A stretch of DNA of 64,000 nt from positions 1 through 64,000 of the forward strand of contig JBCCHF010000015.1 of the NCBI GenBank assembly GCA_039028895.1. Reading direction: 5' to 3'. Both the position numbers and the translations under genes were made by a program. Shown piece by piece: positions 1 through 7,572 of the stretch. The stretch comes from JAHDCJ01 sp039028895 (GTDB lineage: Bacteria; Bacteroidota; Bacteroidia; Chitinophagales; Saprospiraceae). How positions within the stretch are numbered: the first letter of the stretch is position 1; the number at the start of each line of letters is the position of its first letter. Under the pieces are notes generated by a model. The model ran no database searches, was not told the origin of the DNA, and saw only the letters and a list, made by a program, of their open reading frames with translations.

Positions 1-181
1 CGTGTAATTCGATGGCCTGTTCGAAAGTCGATCTTCGGGTTCCGTCGATCACCAGCAGATATCCCGAAGCCCCCTTGATGTAGCTTGATCGAATTTTCTC
101 AAACTTGTCCTCTCCGGCCAGATCCCAAATAATCATGGTCAATCTCGGGATATACACTTTTTGCCTATAATTAATATTATG
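1..181 (-). pseudogene. Ras/Rab-like small GTPase, 5'-truncated and cut by window edge
   Basis: Read on the minus strand, this frame encodes the switch II/G3 region of a Ras-superfamily GTPase (IIWDLAGEDKFEKIRSSYI) followed by GASGYLLVIDGTRRSTF, which matches the next strand and the start of the G4 region. The frame is closed upstream by a TAA at 182-184, and none of the three minus-strand frames from 185 to 360 contains a P-loop (GxxxxGK[ST]). About 40-50 N-terminal residues normally present in such proteins are therefore missing. Translation from ATG at 136 or TTG at 142 would give a protein unable to bind the nucleotide phosphates in the usual way. Bacteroidetes chromosomes do carry Ras-like GTPases of this type. 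I read this as the remnant of a deleted or rearranged gene; the 3' part lies outside the window. Confidence 0.6.
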
Positions 182-184
182 TTA

Positions 185-395
185 AATAGAATATTTTACA
201 CCTGATCCTTTGATTATTAGGTGTTTGGGTATGCCTTCAGATTTTCCTTGATGGACTTTTGGATGGACCGACATTCATTGTAAAGAGTTTGAGCTTACTT
301 CTTTATCATTAATTATGTACATAGGAGACATACGGCGGAATCTAGGCGAGCTTGTCCCCTACTCGGAAACACTCTTCAATTTTCATCGTCAAAAA
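185..395. other. non-coding gap, nothing recognised
   Basis: Between the GTPase remnant and the terminator of the TPR gene I see no convincing reading frame, RNA gene or mobile-element end. It is where the missing 5' part of the GTPase gene would be expected, but no homologous sequence is recognisable by eye. Confidence 0.4.
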
Positions 396-428
396 AAAAT
401 GGGCCATCCAAATCGGATGGCCCATTTT
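396..428 (-). terminator. Rho-independent terminator of the gyrA-TPR unit
   Basis: A perfect 14-bp inverted repeat (396-409 AAAATGGGCCATCC and 415-428 GGATGGCCCATTTT) surrounds a 5-base loop. On the minus strand it is followed by an uninterrupted T-run (complement of the A-run 391-399), 34 bases after the stop of the TPR gene. Confidence 0.9.
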
Positions 429-461
429 GAGTCTTGAACCAGAAGGCTCAGCTGATATATC

Positions 462-1703
462 TTAATTTCCGGCCTGGACGGCTTCTAATTCTTTTTTGTA
501 CTTACCAGATGCTTCCAAGTCATCCATAGCGGCTGTGATTTCTTTGAGCGCGATGAGCGTATTAATATCTTTAGATTCGATACCATAAGCTGTCAGGAAA
601 TATGGCAACGCTTCCTGAAAGATAGCATCTCTTTCAGCTTTTAGCGCATCGTATTCTTTCGTAGCTGATAAAGGCAATTCATTCATTTTCTTCCTGATTG
701 GTGTCGTCTTATTAAAAAGCATAGCACCGAGATTGTAAACCGCACCGAGGTGATTCTCATCAATTCTCAAAGCTTCTTTGTAGTATCCAACAGCTTTATC
801 GAATAATGTTTCATTTTCCATACCCCCTTGCTGGTACAAGTCATCATAAACTTTACCGAGAGATGTGTAAAGCAATTTATTCTCAGGATCAGCCTCAATA
901 GCTTTCTGAAGACGATCCTCAGCTTCATCAAGGCGACCGTTGTCCAGGAAGTACTGAGTTTCATTTAAAAGCAGTGACTGATTGTCAGGGAAAATTTCAC
1001 GACCCATTGTCAGATAGCCTAATCCTTTTGCTTCATCTTCCTCAACGTAAAGTCTGAATAGATTCAGATACAGGTCCGGCTCCTCCTTTGCAATGTCTTT
1101 TTCCAACATCGCTTCGAAACCAGATTTAGCTTCTTCTTTGTTTCCAGAGAGCAGCGCTGTATAAGCGGTGAAGAATTCAATGTTTTGCAATTGTTTTGGA
1201 TCATCAAGAACGCCGATTTTTTCATTGTCGTTAAGCGTCTTTTTGATCTGCAGTAAAGTACTGAGAGCATTGTAAGCTTTGTCATACTCTTTGGCATCTA
1301 CATAGGCAACAGCTGCTTGATTTACTGGATCAGCCACAACCAGTAATCCGTCGAGTACTTCATTTTTTTCGAATTTCTTCAATTCCATGCCTAAAGCTTT
1401 CTTGTAGGCATCATAGCCACTGAAAGCTGCTTCAGGATATTTCATTTTGAAGAATTCATTTCTGGATAATTCCTGGAATATATTACCTTTTGCCAGCCAG
1501 AATTTCCCCAGGGCTGTATTCTCTTCACTCTTCTCAGCTACCATGATTGCTTCCATTGCGTCAACAATAGAGCTTGCATTTTTCTCACGGTCCAATTTGT
1601 ATTTTCCGAGAGCTTTAGTAGCAGTTTTCAAGTCAGCTGTTTGGGCGTAAATAGCTGTTACAGTGAAAGACAAGGCAAGTAGGCAGAATACTACTTTTTT
1701 CAT
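462..1703 (-). CDS. exported tetratricopeptide-repeat protein
   Basis: This 413-residue protein starts with a signal peptide (residues 1-21, MKKVVFCLLALSFTVTAIYA, cleavage near AYA-Q), so it should act in the periplasm or at the envelope. The rest is helical; clear TPR-like units lie at about residues 205-345 (for example LDEAEDRLQKAIEADPENK, then DKAVGYYKEALRIDENHLGA). TPRs mediate protein-protein contacts, so a scaffold or assembly role is likely, but no specific partner can be named. The gene lies 44 bases downstream of gyrA on the same strand with no terminator between them, and ends at a strong terminator, so it is probably co-transcribed with gyrA. Calling it a TPR protein is safe; the function is unknown. 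Confidence 0.85.
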   Translation of the reverse strand: MKKVVFCLLALSFTVTAIYAQTADLKTATKALGKYKLDREKNASSIVDAMEAIMVAEKSEENTALGKFWLAKGNIFQELSRNEFFKMKYPEAAFSGYDAYKKALGMELKKFEKNEVLDGLLVVADPVNQAAVAYVDAKEYDKAYNALSTLLQIKKTLNDNEKIGVLDDPKQLQNIEFFTAYTALLSGNKEEAKSGFEAMLEKDIAKEEPDLYLNLFRLYVEEDEAKGLGYLTMGREIFPDNQSLLLNETQYFLDNGRLDEAEDRLQKAIEADPENKLLYTSLGKVYDDLYQQGGMENETLFDKAVGYYKEALRIDENHLGAVYNLGAMLFNKTTPIRKKMNELPLSATKEYDALKAERDAIFQEALPYFLTAYGIESKDINTLIALKEITAAMDDLEASGKYKKELEAVQAGN

Positions 1704-1747
1704 GTTTAAGTGAATTTTATTAATTAATAGGTTTTTCAGTTTCTGTT

Positions 1748-4345
1748 TTATTCAGCTGGTTTTTCAGAATCGGATTCGTTATCGGAGACTTCCTCTCCTT
1801 CCTGTCCATTTTCTTCTTCAACCTCCAGTCCGGCATTCTTTATCAGAGTTACATCGGCGATCTCATCTCCATCATTCAAATTGATCAGTCTTACGCCCTG
1901 GGTTGCTCTACCCATAACTCTTAGTGACTCAAGTGCCATCCTGATAACGATACCGGATTTATTAATGATAAGCAGGTCGTCAAGGTCAGTCACAGACTTA
2001 ATTGCAATAAGTCGGCCAATTTTTTCATTCACCTTCAAAGTGATGACACCTTTACCACCTCTATTAGTAATCCGGTAGTCTTCGAGAGCAGATCTTTTTC
2101 CGTTCCCTTTTTCAGAGACCACAAGAATACTTGCGTTCTCGTCATCTGGACTTACACAAACCATACCAATTACCTCATCACCAGGTTTTTCAACGGTTAT
2201 AGCCTTTACTCCGGCAGCAGTTCTACCCATTGGCCTAACCTTTTCTTCGTTAAATCTAATGGCACGGCCTGAGCTAACAGCAATGAGAATTTCATCATGG
2301 CCAGTAGTTAATTTTGCTTCCAATAATTGGTCACCTTCATTAATTGTTATGGCGTTAATACCGTTAGAACGAGGTCTTGAGAAAGCTTCAACAGAGGTCT
2401 TTTTAATCTTACCCATTTTGGTACACAAGATGATATTGTGCGAATCAAGAAACTCCCTGTCTGTCAGATCCTTGATGACAATGTAGGCTTTCACCTTATC
2501 ATCTTTTGGAATACTCAGGATATTCTGCAGCACTCTTCCTTTGAAGGTTTTACCACCTTCCGGAATTTCATATACCCTTAGCCAGAAACATCGGCCTTGC
2601 TCAGTAAAGAACAGTAGCCAGTCATGTGTTTCGGCGACAAACATATGCTCAATGTAATCCTCCGATCTTGTTTTACTCCCTCTTGATCCTCTACCTCCTC
2701 TGCCTTGCTTGCGATATTCATCAGCTTTAGTGCGTTTGAGATATCCAAGGTGGGAAACTGTAACCACCACTTCCTCATTAGCGATCATATCTTCTATTGA
2801 GATATCACCTGCTGCAAATTCAATACGTGTACGGCGTTCATCTCCGTAACGGTCTTTGATATCCGTCAATTCTTCCTTAATGATATCCTTTTTCTTCTGC
2901 TCACTGGCAAGAATTGAGTTAAGGTGAGCTATTAACTTCATCAGTTCATCGTATTCCTCTTTTAGCTTTTCGCGTTCAAGACCTGTCAACTTCTGGAGTC
3001 TCATTTCCAGAATCGCGCGTGCCTGGGGTTCGCTGAGCACATTGCCTTCTGCATTCGCCTCAATGCCTAATTTTTCGAGTGCGGCTGCTTTTTCATTTTC
3101 TGCGAGGAAGTCACCATGAATAAGACCATTTCTCGCTTCTTCTGCATTCTTCGAACCTCGTATGAGAGAAATCACTGCATCAAGGTAGTCCAATGCAAGC
3201 AATAGCCCCTTCAGGATATGGGCACGCTCTTCAGCTTTATTGAGATCGTACTGCGTTCTACGTGTAATGACCTCAAGCCTGAATTTGACGAATTCTTCAA
3301 TGATCTGCTTGAGATTCAGCAATTGGGGACGACCATTTACCAATGCGATGTTATTTACACCATAAGAACTCTGGAGTGGTGTAAACTTGTAAAGCTTACT
3401 GAGCACAACAGATGCCATTGCATCTCTTTTAACCTCCACAACAATTCGCATACCTTTTCGGTCTGACTCGTCTCTTACGTCAGAGATACCCTCAATCTTG
3501 CCGTTATTAACCAATTCCGCTATTCGTATAATGAGATTAGCTTTATTGAGTTGGTAAGGGATTTCGGTGATGATGATCCGCTCTCGTCCGGAACCCGTTT
3601 CTTCGATATCTGCTTTTCCTCTAACCACTACCCTTCCCCTTCCAGTTGCAAACGCTTCTCTGACGCCTTCAACGCCATAAATGATTCCTCCTGTTGGAAA
3701 ATCTGGTGCTTTTACAAATTGACAAAGTTCATCAATAGTAATCTCGTGATTATCGATAAGTGCGATAGTACCGTCGATAATTTCGGAAAGATTATGGGGC
3801 AACATATTAGTTGCCATACCAACTGCGATCCCGGAAGCTCCGTTTACCAGCAGATTTGGGAATTTGGTAGGCAGAACGGTCGGTTCCTCAAGGGAATCAT
3901 CGAAATTGAGTCTGAAATTAACAGTATCCTTGTCAATATCGGCGAGCATTTCATCACTAATCCGCCGAAGTCTTGCCTCAGTATACCTCATCGCAGCCGG
4001 ACTGTCACCGTCGACAGAACCGAAGTTACCCTGGCCGTCGACCAGCGGATAACGAAGTGACCAATGCTGAGCCATCCTAACCATGGTGTCATAAACTGAT
4101 GAATCACCATGCGGGTGATACTTACCAAGTACCTCCCCTACAATACGGGCAGATTTCTTGAATGATTTGTTATAGGTAAGCCCCAAACCAGACATGCCAT
4201 AAAGCACTCTTCTATGAACAGGTTTCAACCCGTCACGAACGTCTGGCAATGCCCTTGAAACGATAACCGACATCGAATAATCGATGTACGCTGTTTTCAT
4301 TTCATCCTCAATATTAATGGGAATTATCTTCTCTCCTGATGCCAT
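1748..4345 (-). CDS. gyrA: DNA gyrase subunit A
   Basis: GyrA is the DNA-cleaving subunit of the A2B2 type II topoisomerase that introduces negative supercoils. The 865-residue protein has the family's usual length. The catalytic tyrosine is Tyr121 in AAMRYTE, inside the conserved block HPHGDSSVYDTMVRMAQ...GQGNFGS. The quinolone-determining positions equivalent to E. coli Ser83 and Asp87 are Ser82 and Asp86, the susceptible state. The C-terminal beta-pinwheel (from about residue 530) carries a GyrA-box-like segment QGRGGRGSRG rather than the textbook QRRGGKG, and the protein ends in an acidic tail rich in E, S and D. The start is ATG at 4345, with a Bacteroidetes -7 element about 40 bases upstream. 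GyrB is not in the window. Confidence 0.98.
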   Translation of the reverse strand: MASGEKIIPINIEDEMKTAYIDYSMSVIVSRALPDVRDGLKPVHRRVLYGMSGLGLTYNKSFKKSARIVGEVLGKYHPHGDSSVYDTMVRMAQHWSLRYPLVDGQGNFGSVDGDSPAAMRYTEARLRRISDEMLADIDKDTVNFRLNFDDSLEEPTVLPTKFPNLLVNGASGIAVGMATNMLPHNLSEIIDGTIALIDNHEITIDELCQFVKAPDFPTGGIIYGVEGVREAFATGRGRVVVRGKADIEETGSGRERIIITEIPYQLNKANLIIRIAELVNNGKIEGISDVRDESDRKGMRIVVEVKRDAMASVVLSKLYKFTPLQSSYGVNNIALVNGRPQLLNLKQIIEEFVKFRLEVITRRTQYDLNKAEERAHILKGLLLALDYLDAVISLIRGSKNAEEARNGLIHGDFLAENEKAAALEKLGIEANAEGNVLSEPQARAILEMRLQKLTGLEREKLKEEYDELMKLIAHLNSILASEQKKKDIIKEELTDIKDRYGDERRTRIEFAAGDISIEDMIANEEVVVTVSHLGYLKRTKADEYRKQGRGGRGSRGSKTRSEDYIEHMFVAETHDWLLFFTEQGRCFWLRVYEIPEGGKTFKGRVLQNILSIPKDDKVKAYIVIKDLTDREFLDSHNIILCTKMGKIKKTSVEAFSRPRSNGINAITINEGDQLLEAKLTTGHDEILIAVSSGRAIRFNEEKVRPMGRTAAGVKAITVEKPGDEVIGMVCVSPDDENASILVVSEKGNGKRSALEDYRITNRGGKGVITLKVNEKIGRLIAIKSVTDLDDLLIINKSGIVIRMALESLRVMGRATQGVRLINLNDGDEIADVTLIKNAGLEVEEENGQEGEEVSDNESDSEKPAE

Positions 4346-4382
4346 TTAAATTGTGGTTAATTTAATAATGTAAAAAGACCCA

Positions 4383-4390
4383 CAAAAGTA
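4383..4390 (-). promoter_or_regulatory. -7 element of the gyrA promoter
   Basis: On the minus strand this reads TACTTTTG, an exact match to the Bacteroidetes -7 consensus TAnnTTTG, 38 bases before the gyrA ATG. A convincing -33 TTG at the usual spacing is not evident. Confidence 0.55.
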
Positions 4391-4438
4391 CGGAAAATCA
4401 AGGAGAAAAGAGAATTTTAGAGCAATATGAGCTGAAGT

Positions 4439-4469
4439 ATTTTGGCCACTTATTTCAAGTAGCCAAAAT
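4439..4469. terminator. hairpin between gyrA and the 4487 gene
   Basis: Inverted repeat ATTTTGGC (4439-4446) / GCCAAAAT (4462-4469) with an inner ACTT/AAGT extension. It lies between the stop of the small membrane protein gene and the gyrA promoter. The T-run (4473-4479) follows on the plus strand, not on the minus strand, so its use as a terminator for the minus-strand gene is uncertain. Confidence 0.4.
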
Positions 4470-4486
4470 CCGTTTTTTTCATTTAC

Positions 4487-4870
4487 TCAAACAACAGTTT
4501 TATTCTTAAAATACTGCTGCAAAATGGCGAAGTCGGCAACTATTAATGCAACAATTCCGATTACCCAATATCCTGTGCTATTTAATCCGAATGCCTGGGT
4601 AATTATGATCAGGATACTCACTGCCACCCATAACCAGTCCTGAATAATTATCATATTGACATCTTTTCCAGGTATCGGTGACTTCCGTGCTGCCATTATG
4701 AGCGTACCAGAGAAAAGGATCAAACCTATTCCGATAATTACTAATACATATGGCAAAGGAATTTGCATCCACAAAGCCAGTTTTTCATGGAAAATGGCCA
4801 TGGCTACTCCGGATAGGCCTGAAAAAGCTGCATTAGCGTACAATACAGATCTTAACTTTGAATTTTTCAT
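4487..4870 (-). CDS. small four-helix membrane protein
   Basis: This 127-residue, strongly hydrophobic protein has about four transmembrane segments (approximately residues 12-34, 38-62, 75-95 and 99-120) and ends in a short basic tail. No catalytic motif is visible and I do not recognise the family. It begins 3 bases after the stop of the SRPBCC gene, so the two are almost certainly one operon. The pairing of a START-like protein with a small inner-membrane protein is suggestive of a shared role but not diagnostic. Confidence 0.75.
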   Translation of the reverse strand: MKNSKLRSVLYANAAFSGLSGVAMAIFHEKLALWMQIPLPYVLVIIGIGLILFSGTLIMAARKSPIPGKDVNMIIIQDWLWVAVSILIIITQAFGLNSTGYWVIGIVALIVADFAILQQYFKNKTVV

Positions 4871-4873
4871 TTT

Positions 4874-5311
4874 TTATTTTTTTGAAGATTCACAATACTT
4901 TTTTAATGCCATGTTCATTGATTCGAACCCTTTTTTTGTATCCTTTCCAATGAGTTTCAAAACAGGGCCAGCCATAACTCCACGAAAGTGCTCATAGTGT
5001 TTAAACTTGGTAGCTTGCTCATCAATGCTTTCCAACTCAAAACAATGTTCCCCATCGAACAAGCCTTTTACATACAAGTGCCCTTCCCATCTGAATGATT
5101 TATGCCTGCTTACCTCAAGTATGGTCGGTGTGAATTTTTGAGTTTTACCACCTTTCATAAAAATTATGTTCTCCAATTTTTGACCTTTCATTGGCTTTCC
5201 GATTATACGGATGAAGGGATTCCAATTTTCATAACCACCAAAATTCATTAAAACATCCCACACCTTTTCAACAGGAGCATGTATTGTTATTTCGGTTCTA
5301 ATCGTTTTCAT
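4874..5311 (-). CDS. SRPBCC/START-like domain protein
   Basis: The 145-residue product (ATG at 5311, MKTIRTEITIHAPVEKVWDVL) has the typical start of the SRPBCC fold: a first strand ending in HAPVEKVWDVL, then FGGYENWNPFIR, and a long C-terminal helix (about 115-145) that closes a hydrophobic pocket. This superfamily binds lipophilic ligands and includes cyclases and stress-related proteins; no specific ligand can be inferred. An in-frame extension to 5404 exists but lacks homology-like character and would run into the divergent promoter region, so the internal start is preferred. It is transcribed divergently from the AraC-type regulator, 126 bases away, which makes regulation by that protein plausible. 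Confidence 0.8.
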   Translation of the reverse strand: MKTIRTEITIHAPVEKVWDVLMNFGGYENWNPFIRIIGKPMKGQKLENIIFMKGGKTQKFTPTILEVSRHKSFRWEGHLYVKGLFDGEHCFELESIDEQATKFKHYEHFRGVMAGPVLKLIGKDTKKGFESMNMALKKYCESSKK

Positions 5312-5323
5312 AATTGATCGCTT

Positions 5324-5340
5324 TTTGTGTATAGCACAAA
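5324..5340. promoter_or_regulatory. short inverted repeat in divergent promoter region
   Basis: TTTGTG (5324-5329) and CACAAA (5335-5340) form a 6-bp inverted repeat just upstream of the SRPBCC start, in the gap shared with the divergent AraC-family gene. It could be an operator, but the arms are short. Confidence 0.3.
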
Positions 5341-5437
5341 GATTCTTGGAATGAATGGTATGCGTATTGTCCTCCGCTGCCAATAAATTGACATTTCGTG
5401 CCAAATCGATATTTTTACAAAAACAAATACCCTATCC

Positions 5438-6451
5438 ATGAAATTTCGCGCTCGGTTTGTCGCCAATGTTATCCGGTTTGCCACACAACAAGGAGCCTCA
5501 TCTACCCAACTCCTGGGTATCGCTGATCACAGTTTTGAAGAGCTAGACAACGACACACTGGAAGTTGATGGAGCCATCTACAATGCTGTTGTTGAAGAAG
5601 CAGTGAAACTGACAGGCGATTCAAATTTCGGCTTACATCTTGGTGACTTCCTTTCACTTTCTGCGGCAGGATTAATCACGCAAATCGTGCAAAGCAGTTC
5701 CAATGTTCTGGAAGCACTCAACTACCTGGTCGGGTATGCAAATCTTGGTTGTAAATCCATGCCTTTCCAGTTAGATAAAAAAGATGATGAATGGGAACTT
5801 TCATTAAATCCATTACCAATCTGGAGAGATCAATCTCCTGTAGCCGTAAGACACACCATGGATGGCATGATGATGTTTACCCTGCGAGAATACCATACCC
5901 TGACTCATCAAAAGAGAAATCCTGTAAGTATTCATTTCGATTATCCCAAGCCAAAAAACGCTCTTGAATATGAGGATCTCTTTCGATGCAGGGTCAGTTT
6001 TGGGAAACCGAGAACAATTATGTTCCTCAACAACCGACATGTTAATGAGCGGGTAATTACGAGTGATTACCACTTGTTAACTGTTTTAGTTAAACACGCT
6101 GAATCAAAACTATCAGAAATCAGGGATGAAGAAGGTTTCGTTTCCGTAGTCAAGCAATCGATTATCAATCTGGTAAAACCAGAATTTCCAAATATAGAGC
6201 AGGTTTCCAGCAACCTGAATATCAGCGTCAGAACACTTCAAAGACGATTGAAAGAAGAGGGATATACCTACAAGACCGTTTTGGAGGACCTAAAAAAACA
6301 GTTTGCACTAGATTATCTTAGAAACAGGAATTTGACAGTCAAAGAAATCGCTTACTTACTGGATTATGCAGAGCCCAGTTCTTTCATCAGGTCTTTTAAA
6401 CGATGGACTGGGCAAAGCCCGGATAAATATCGGCATACACTTATTCGGTGA
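5438..6451 (+). CDS. AraC-family transcriptional regulator (OruR/arabinose-binding-like N-domain)
   Basis: A 337-residue DNA-binding regulator. Residues about 18-190 form the ligand-sensing domain found in OruR/ArgR-type AraC proteins (VDGAIYNAVVEEAVKLTGD followed by FGLHLGDFLSLSAAGLI). Residues about 240-333 contain the two helix-turn-helix units: VSSNLNISVRTLQRRLKEEG and then IAYLLDYAEPSSFIRSFKRW with the family signature ending TGQSPDKYR. Divergent from the SRPBCC/membrane-protein pair, which it may control in response to an unknown small molecule. Start ATG at 5438; no Shine-Dalgarno is visible. The family assignment is firm, the target inferred. Confidence 0.9.
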   Translation: MKFRARFVANVIRFATQQGASSTQLLGIADHSFEELDNDTLEVDGAIYNAVVEEAVKLTGDSNFGLHLGDFLSLSAAGLITQIVQSSSNVLEALNYLVGYANLGCKSMPFQLDKKDDEWELSLNPLPIWRDQSPVAVRHTMDGMMMFTLREYHTLTHQKRNPVSIHFDYPKPKNALEYEDLFRCRVSFGKPRTIMFLNNRHVNERVITSDYHLLTVLVKHAESKLSEIRDEEGFVSVVKQSIINLVKPEFPNIEQVSSNLNISVRTLQRRLKEEGYTYKTVLEDLKKQFALDYLRNRNLTVKEIAYLLDYAEPSSFIRSFKRWTGQSPDKYRHTLIR

Positions 6452-6579
6452 ATAATGTCAGTTTAACACGAATGTTTCGATTTGTGATACAATTTTTGCA
6501 TTTCCATGACGTTCAAATCAGGATGTTCTCCGTATAAAGATTTAATTTCGCCCACTTCCGTACAACCAAAACTCTTGTT

Positions 6580-7455
6580 ATGAGAAACCTAATTATTTTT
6601 TTATTCCTTATGCTTCCTTTCGGAATGTCCGCACAGCATATGGAGGTAGGACTATTCACCGGTGTCTCCTATTACAGTGGTGACATCTCATTGTCCTCCA
6701 ACATCCTGAAAGATGCCAATTTTTCTTATGGTATTTTTGCCAGGTACAATATCAGCAATTACTTTGGTGTAAAAGCTAATGTTTATCGGGGAAGAATTTC
6801 TGCTTCCGATGCTAATTCAAACGATGAAAATCGTCGTTTAAGAAACCTGTCTTTCAGAAATGATATCACTGAGATCGGGCTGACTGCCGAGTTTAATATC
6901 CTGGGTTATCAGCCATACGCACTTGAAAAGATTTTCTCACCATATATCTATGCGGGGATTGCAGGCTTCTTCCATAATCCGCAGGCTAACTACGAAGACC
7001 AGTGGTACAATTTGCAGCCGCTAGGAACGGAGGGCCAGGGAATTAATGGTTATCCTGACCTTTATAAGAAGTTTACGATGTCAGTACCTTTTGGTGCCGG
7101 TGTAAAGGTAGCCCTGAATGACAAATGGAACATTGGGTTGGATATGGGGCTGCGTTGGACATCGTTTGATTATCTTGATGATCTCAGTACTATCTACGTG
7201 AACAACGACGAGCTTCTGGCAAATTCACCACACCCCAATCCTGATCTAGTAGTGGCTTTGGCCAATAGAACTGGTGAATACCTTGGCGGTGAGCCCGTTA
7301 ATTACGAAACAGGAACCAGCCGTGGCGACGACAACAATAATGACTGGTATTTCATGGGAGGTTTGACCATTTCATATAACTTCCTTGACAATGGTCTTGT
7401 CGGTAGCCGTAATCGCGGTCGCAAAAGTAAAAGCGGGTGCAATAATAAATTCTAA
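6580..7455 (+). CDS. PorG-like (DUF6089-type) outer-membrane beta-barrel protein
   Basis: This 291-residue protein has a signal peptide (1-18, ending MSAQ) and alternating strands typical of a small outer-membrane barrel, beginning HMEVGLFTGVSYYSGDIS, with conserved FSYGIFARYNI and SPYIYAGIAGF segments and a last strand near GLTISYNFLD. The start and order of these segments resemble DUF6089 proteins, the family containing PorG, an outer-membrane component of T9SS, but similar barrels also occur outside T9SS. A central loop at about residues 205-245 looks extracellular. The C-terminus after the last strand is short and basic (SRNRGRKSKSG). The sequence TAATTTCGCC at 6552-6561 resembles the -7 region used elsewhere in the window. 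Barrel call is firm; PorG role is likely but not proven. Confidence 0.7.
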   Translation: MRNLIIFLFLMLPFGMSAQHMEVGLFTGVSYYSGDISLSSNILKDANFSYGIFARYNISNYFGVKANVYRGRISASDANSNDENRRLRNLSFRNDITEIGLTAEFNILGYQPYALEKIFSPYIYAGIAGFFHNPQANYEDQWYNLQPLGTEGQGINGYPDLYKKFTMSVPFGAGVKVALNDKWNIGLDMGLRWTSFDYLDDLSTIYVNNDELLANSPHPNPDLVVALANRTGEYLGGEPVNYETGTSRGDDNNNDWYFMGGLTISYNFLDNGLVGSRNRGRKSKSGCNNKF

Positions 7456-7485
7456 AATTCCCCTCCAACTGAGGAACGACCATAT

Positions 7486-7519
7486 AAAGGTTGTCTCGAT
7501 TCATTTCGGGATGACCTTT
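7486..7519 (+). terminator. Rho-independent terminator after the PorG-like gene
   Basis: AAAGGTTGTCTCGA (7486-7499) pairs with TCGGGATGACCTTT (7506-7519) through 14 pairs, three of them G-U, followed by six T residues in all. It separates the barrel gene from recQ. Confidence 0.85.
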
Positions 7520-7572
7520 TTTGTTTTGCCCTTTTTGGAAATCCACCGGCATATTGCTTAATTTAACTCATT

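Noticed and set aside
1..142. A functional short GTPase starting at ATG 136 or TTG 142
   Set aside because: Without a P-loop such a protein could not bind nucleotide in the usual way.
3551..4060. A 169-codon open frame on the plus strand inside gyrA
   Set aside because: It lies wholly antisense to the highly conserved gyrase coding region and shows no domain; it is a by-product of the gyrA codon pattern.
4090..4110. Quinolone-resistance change in gyrA
   Set aside because: The key positions are Ser82 and Asp86, the sensitive state.
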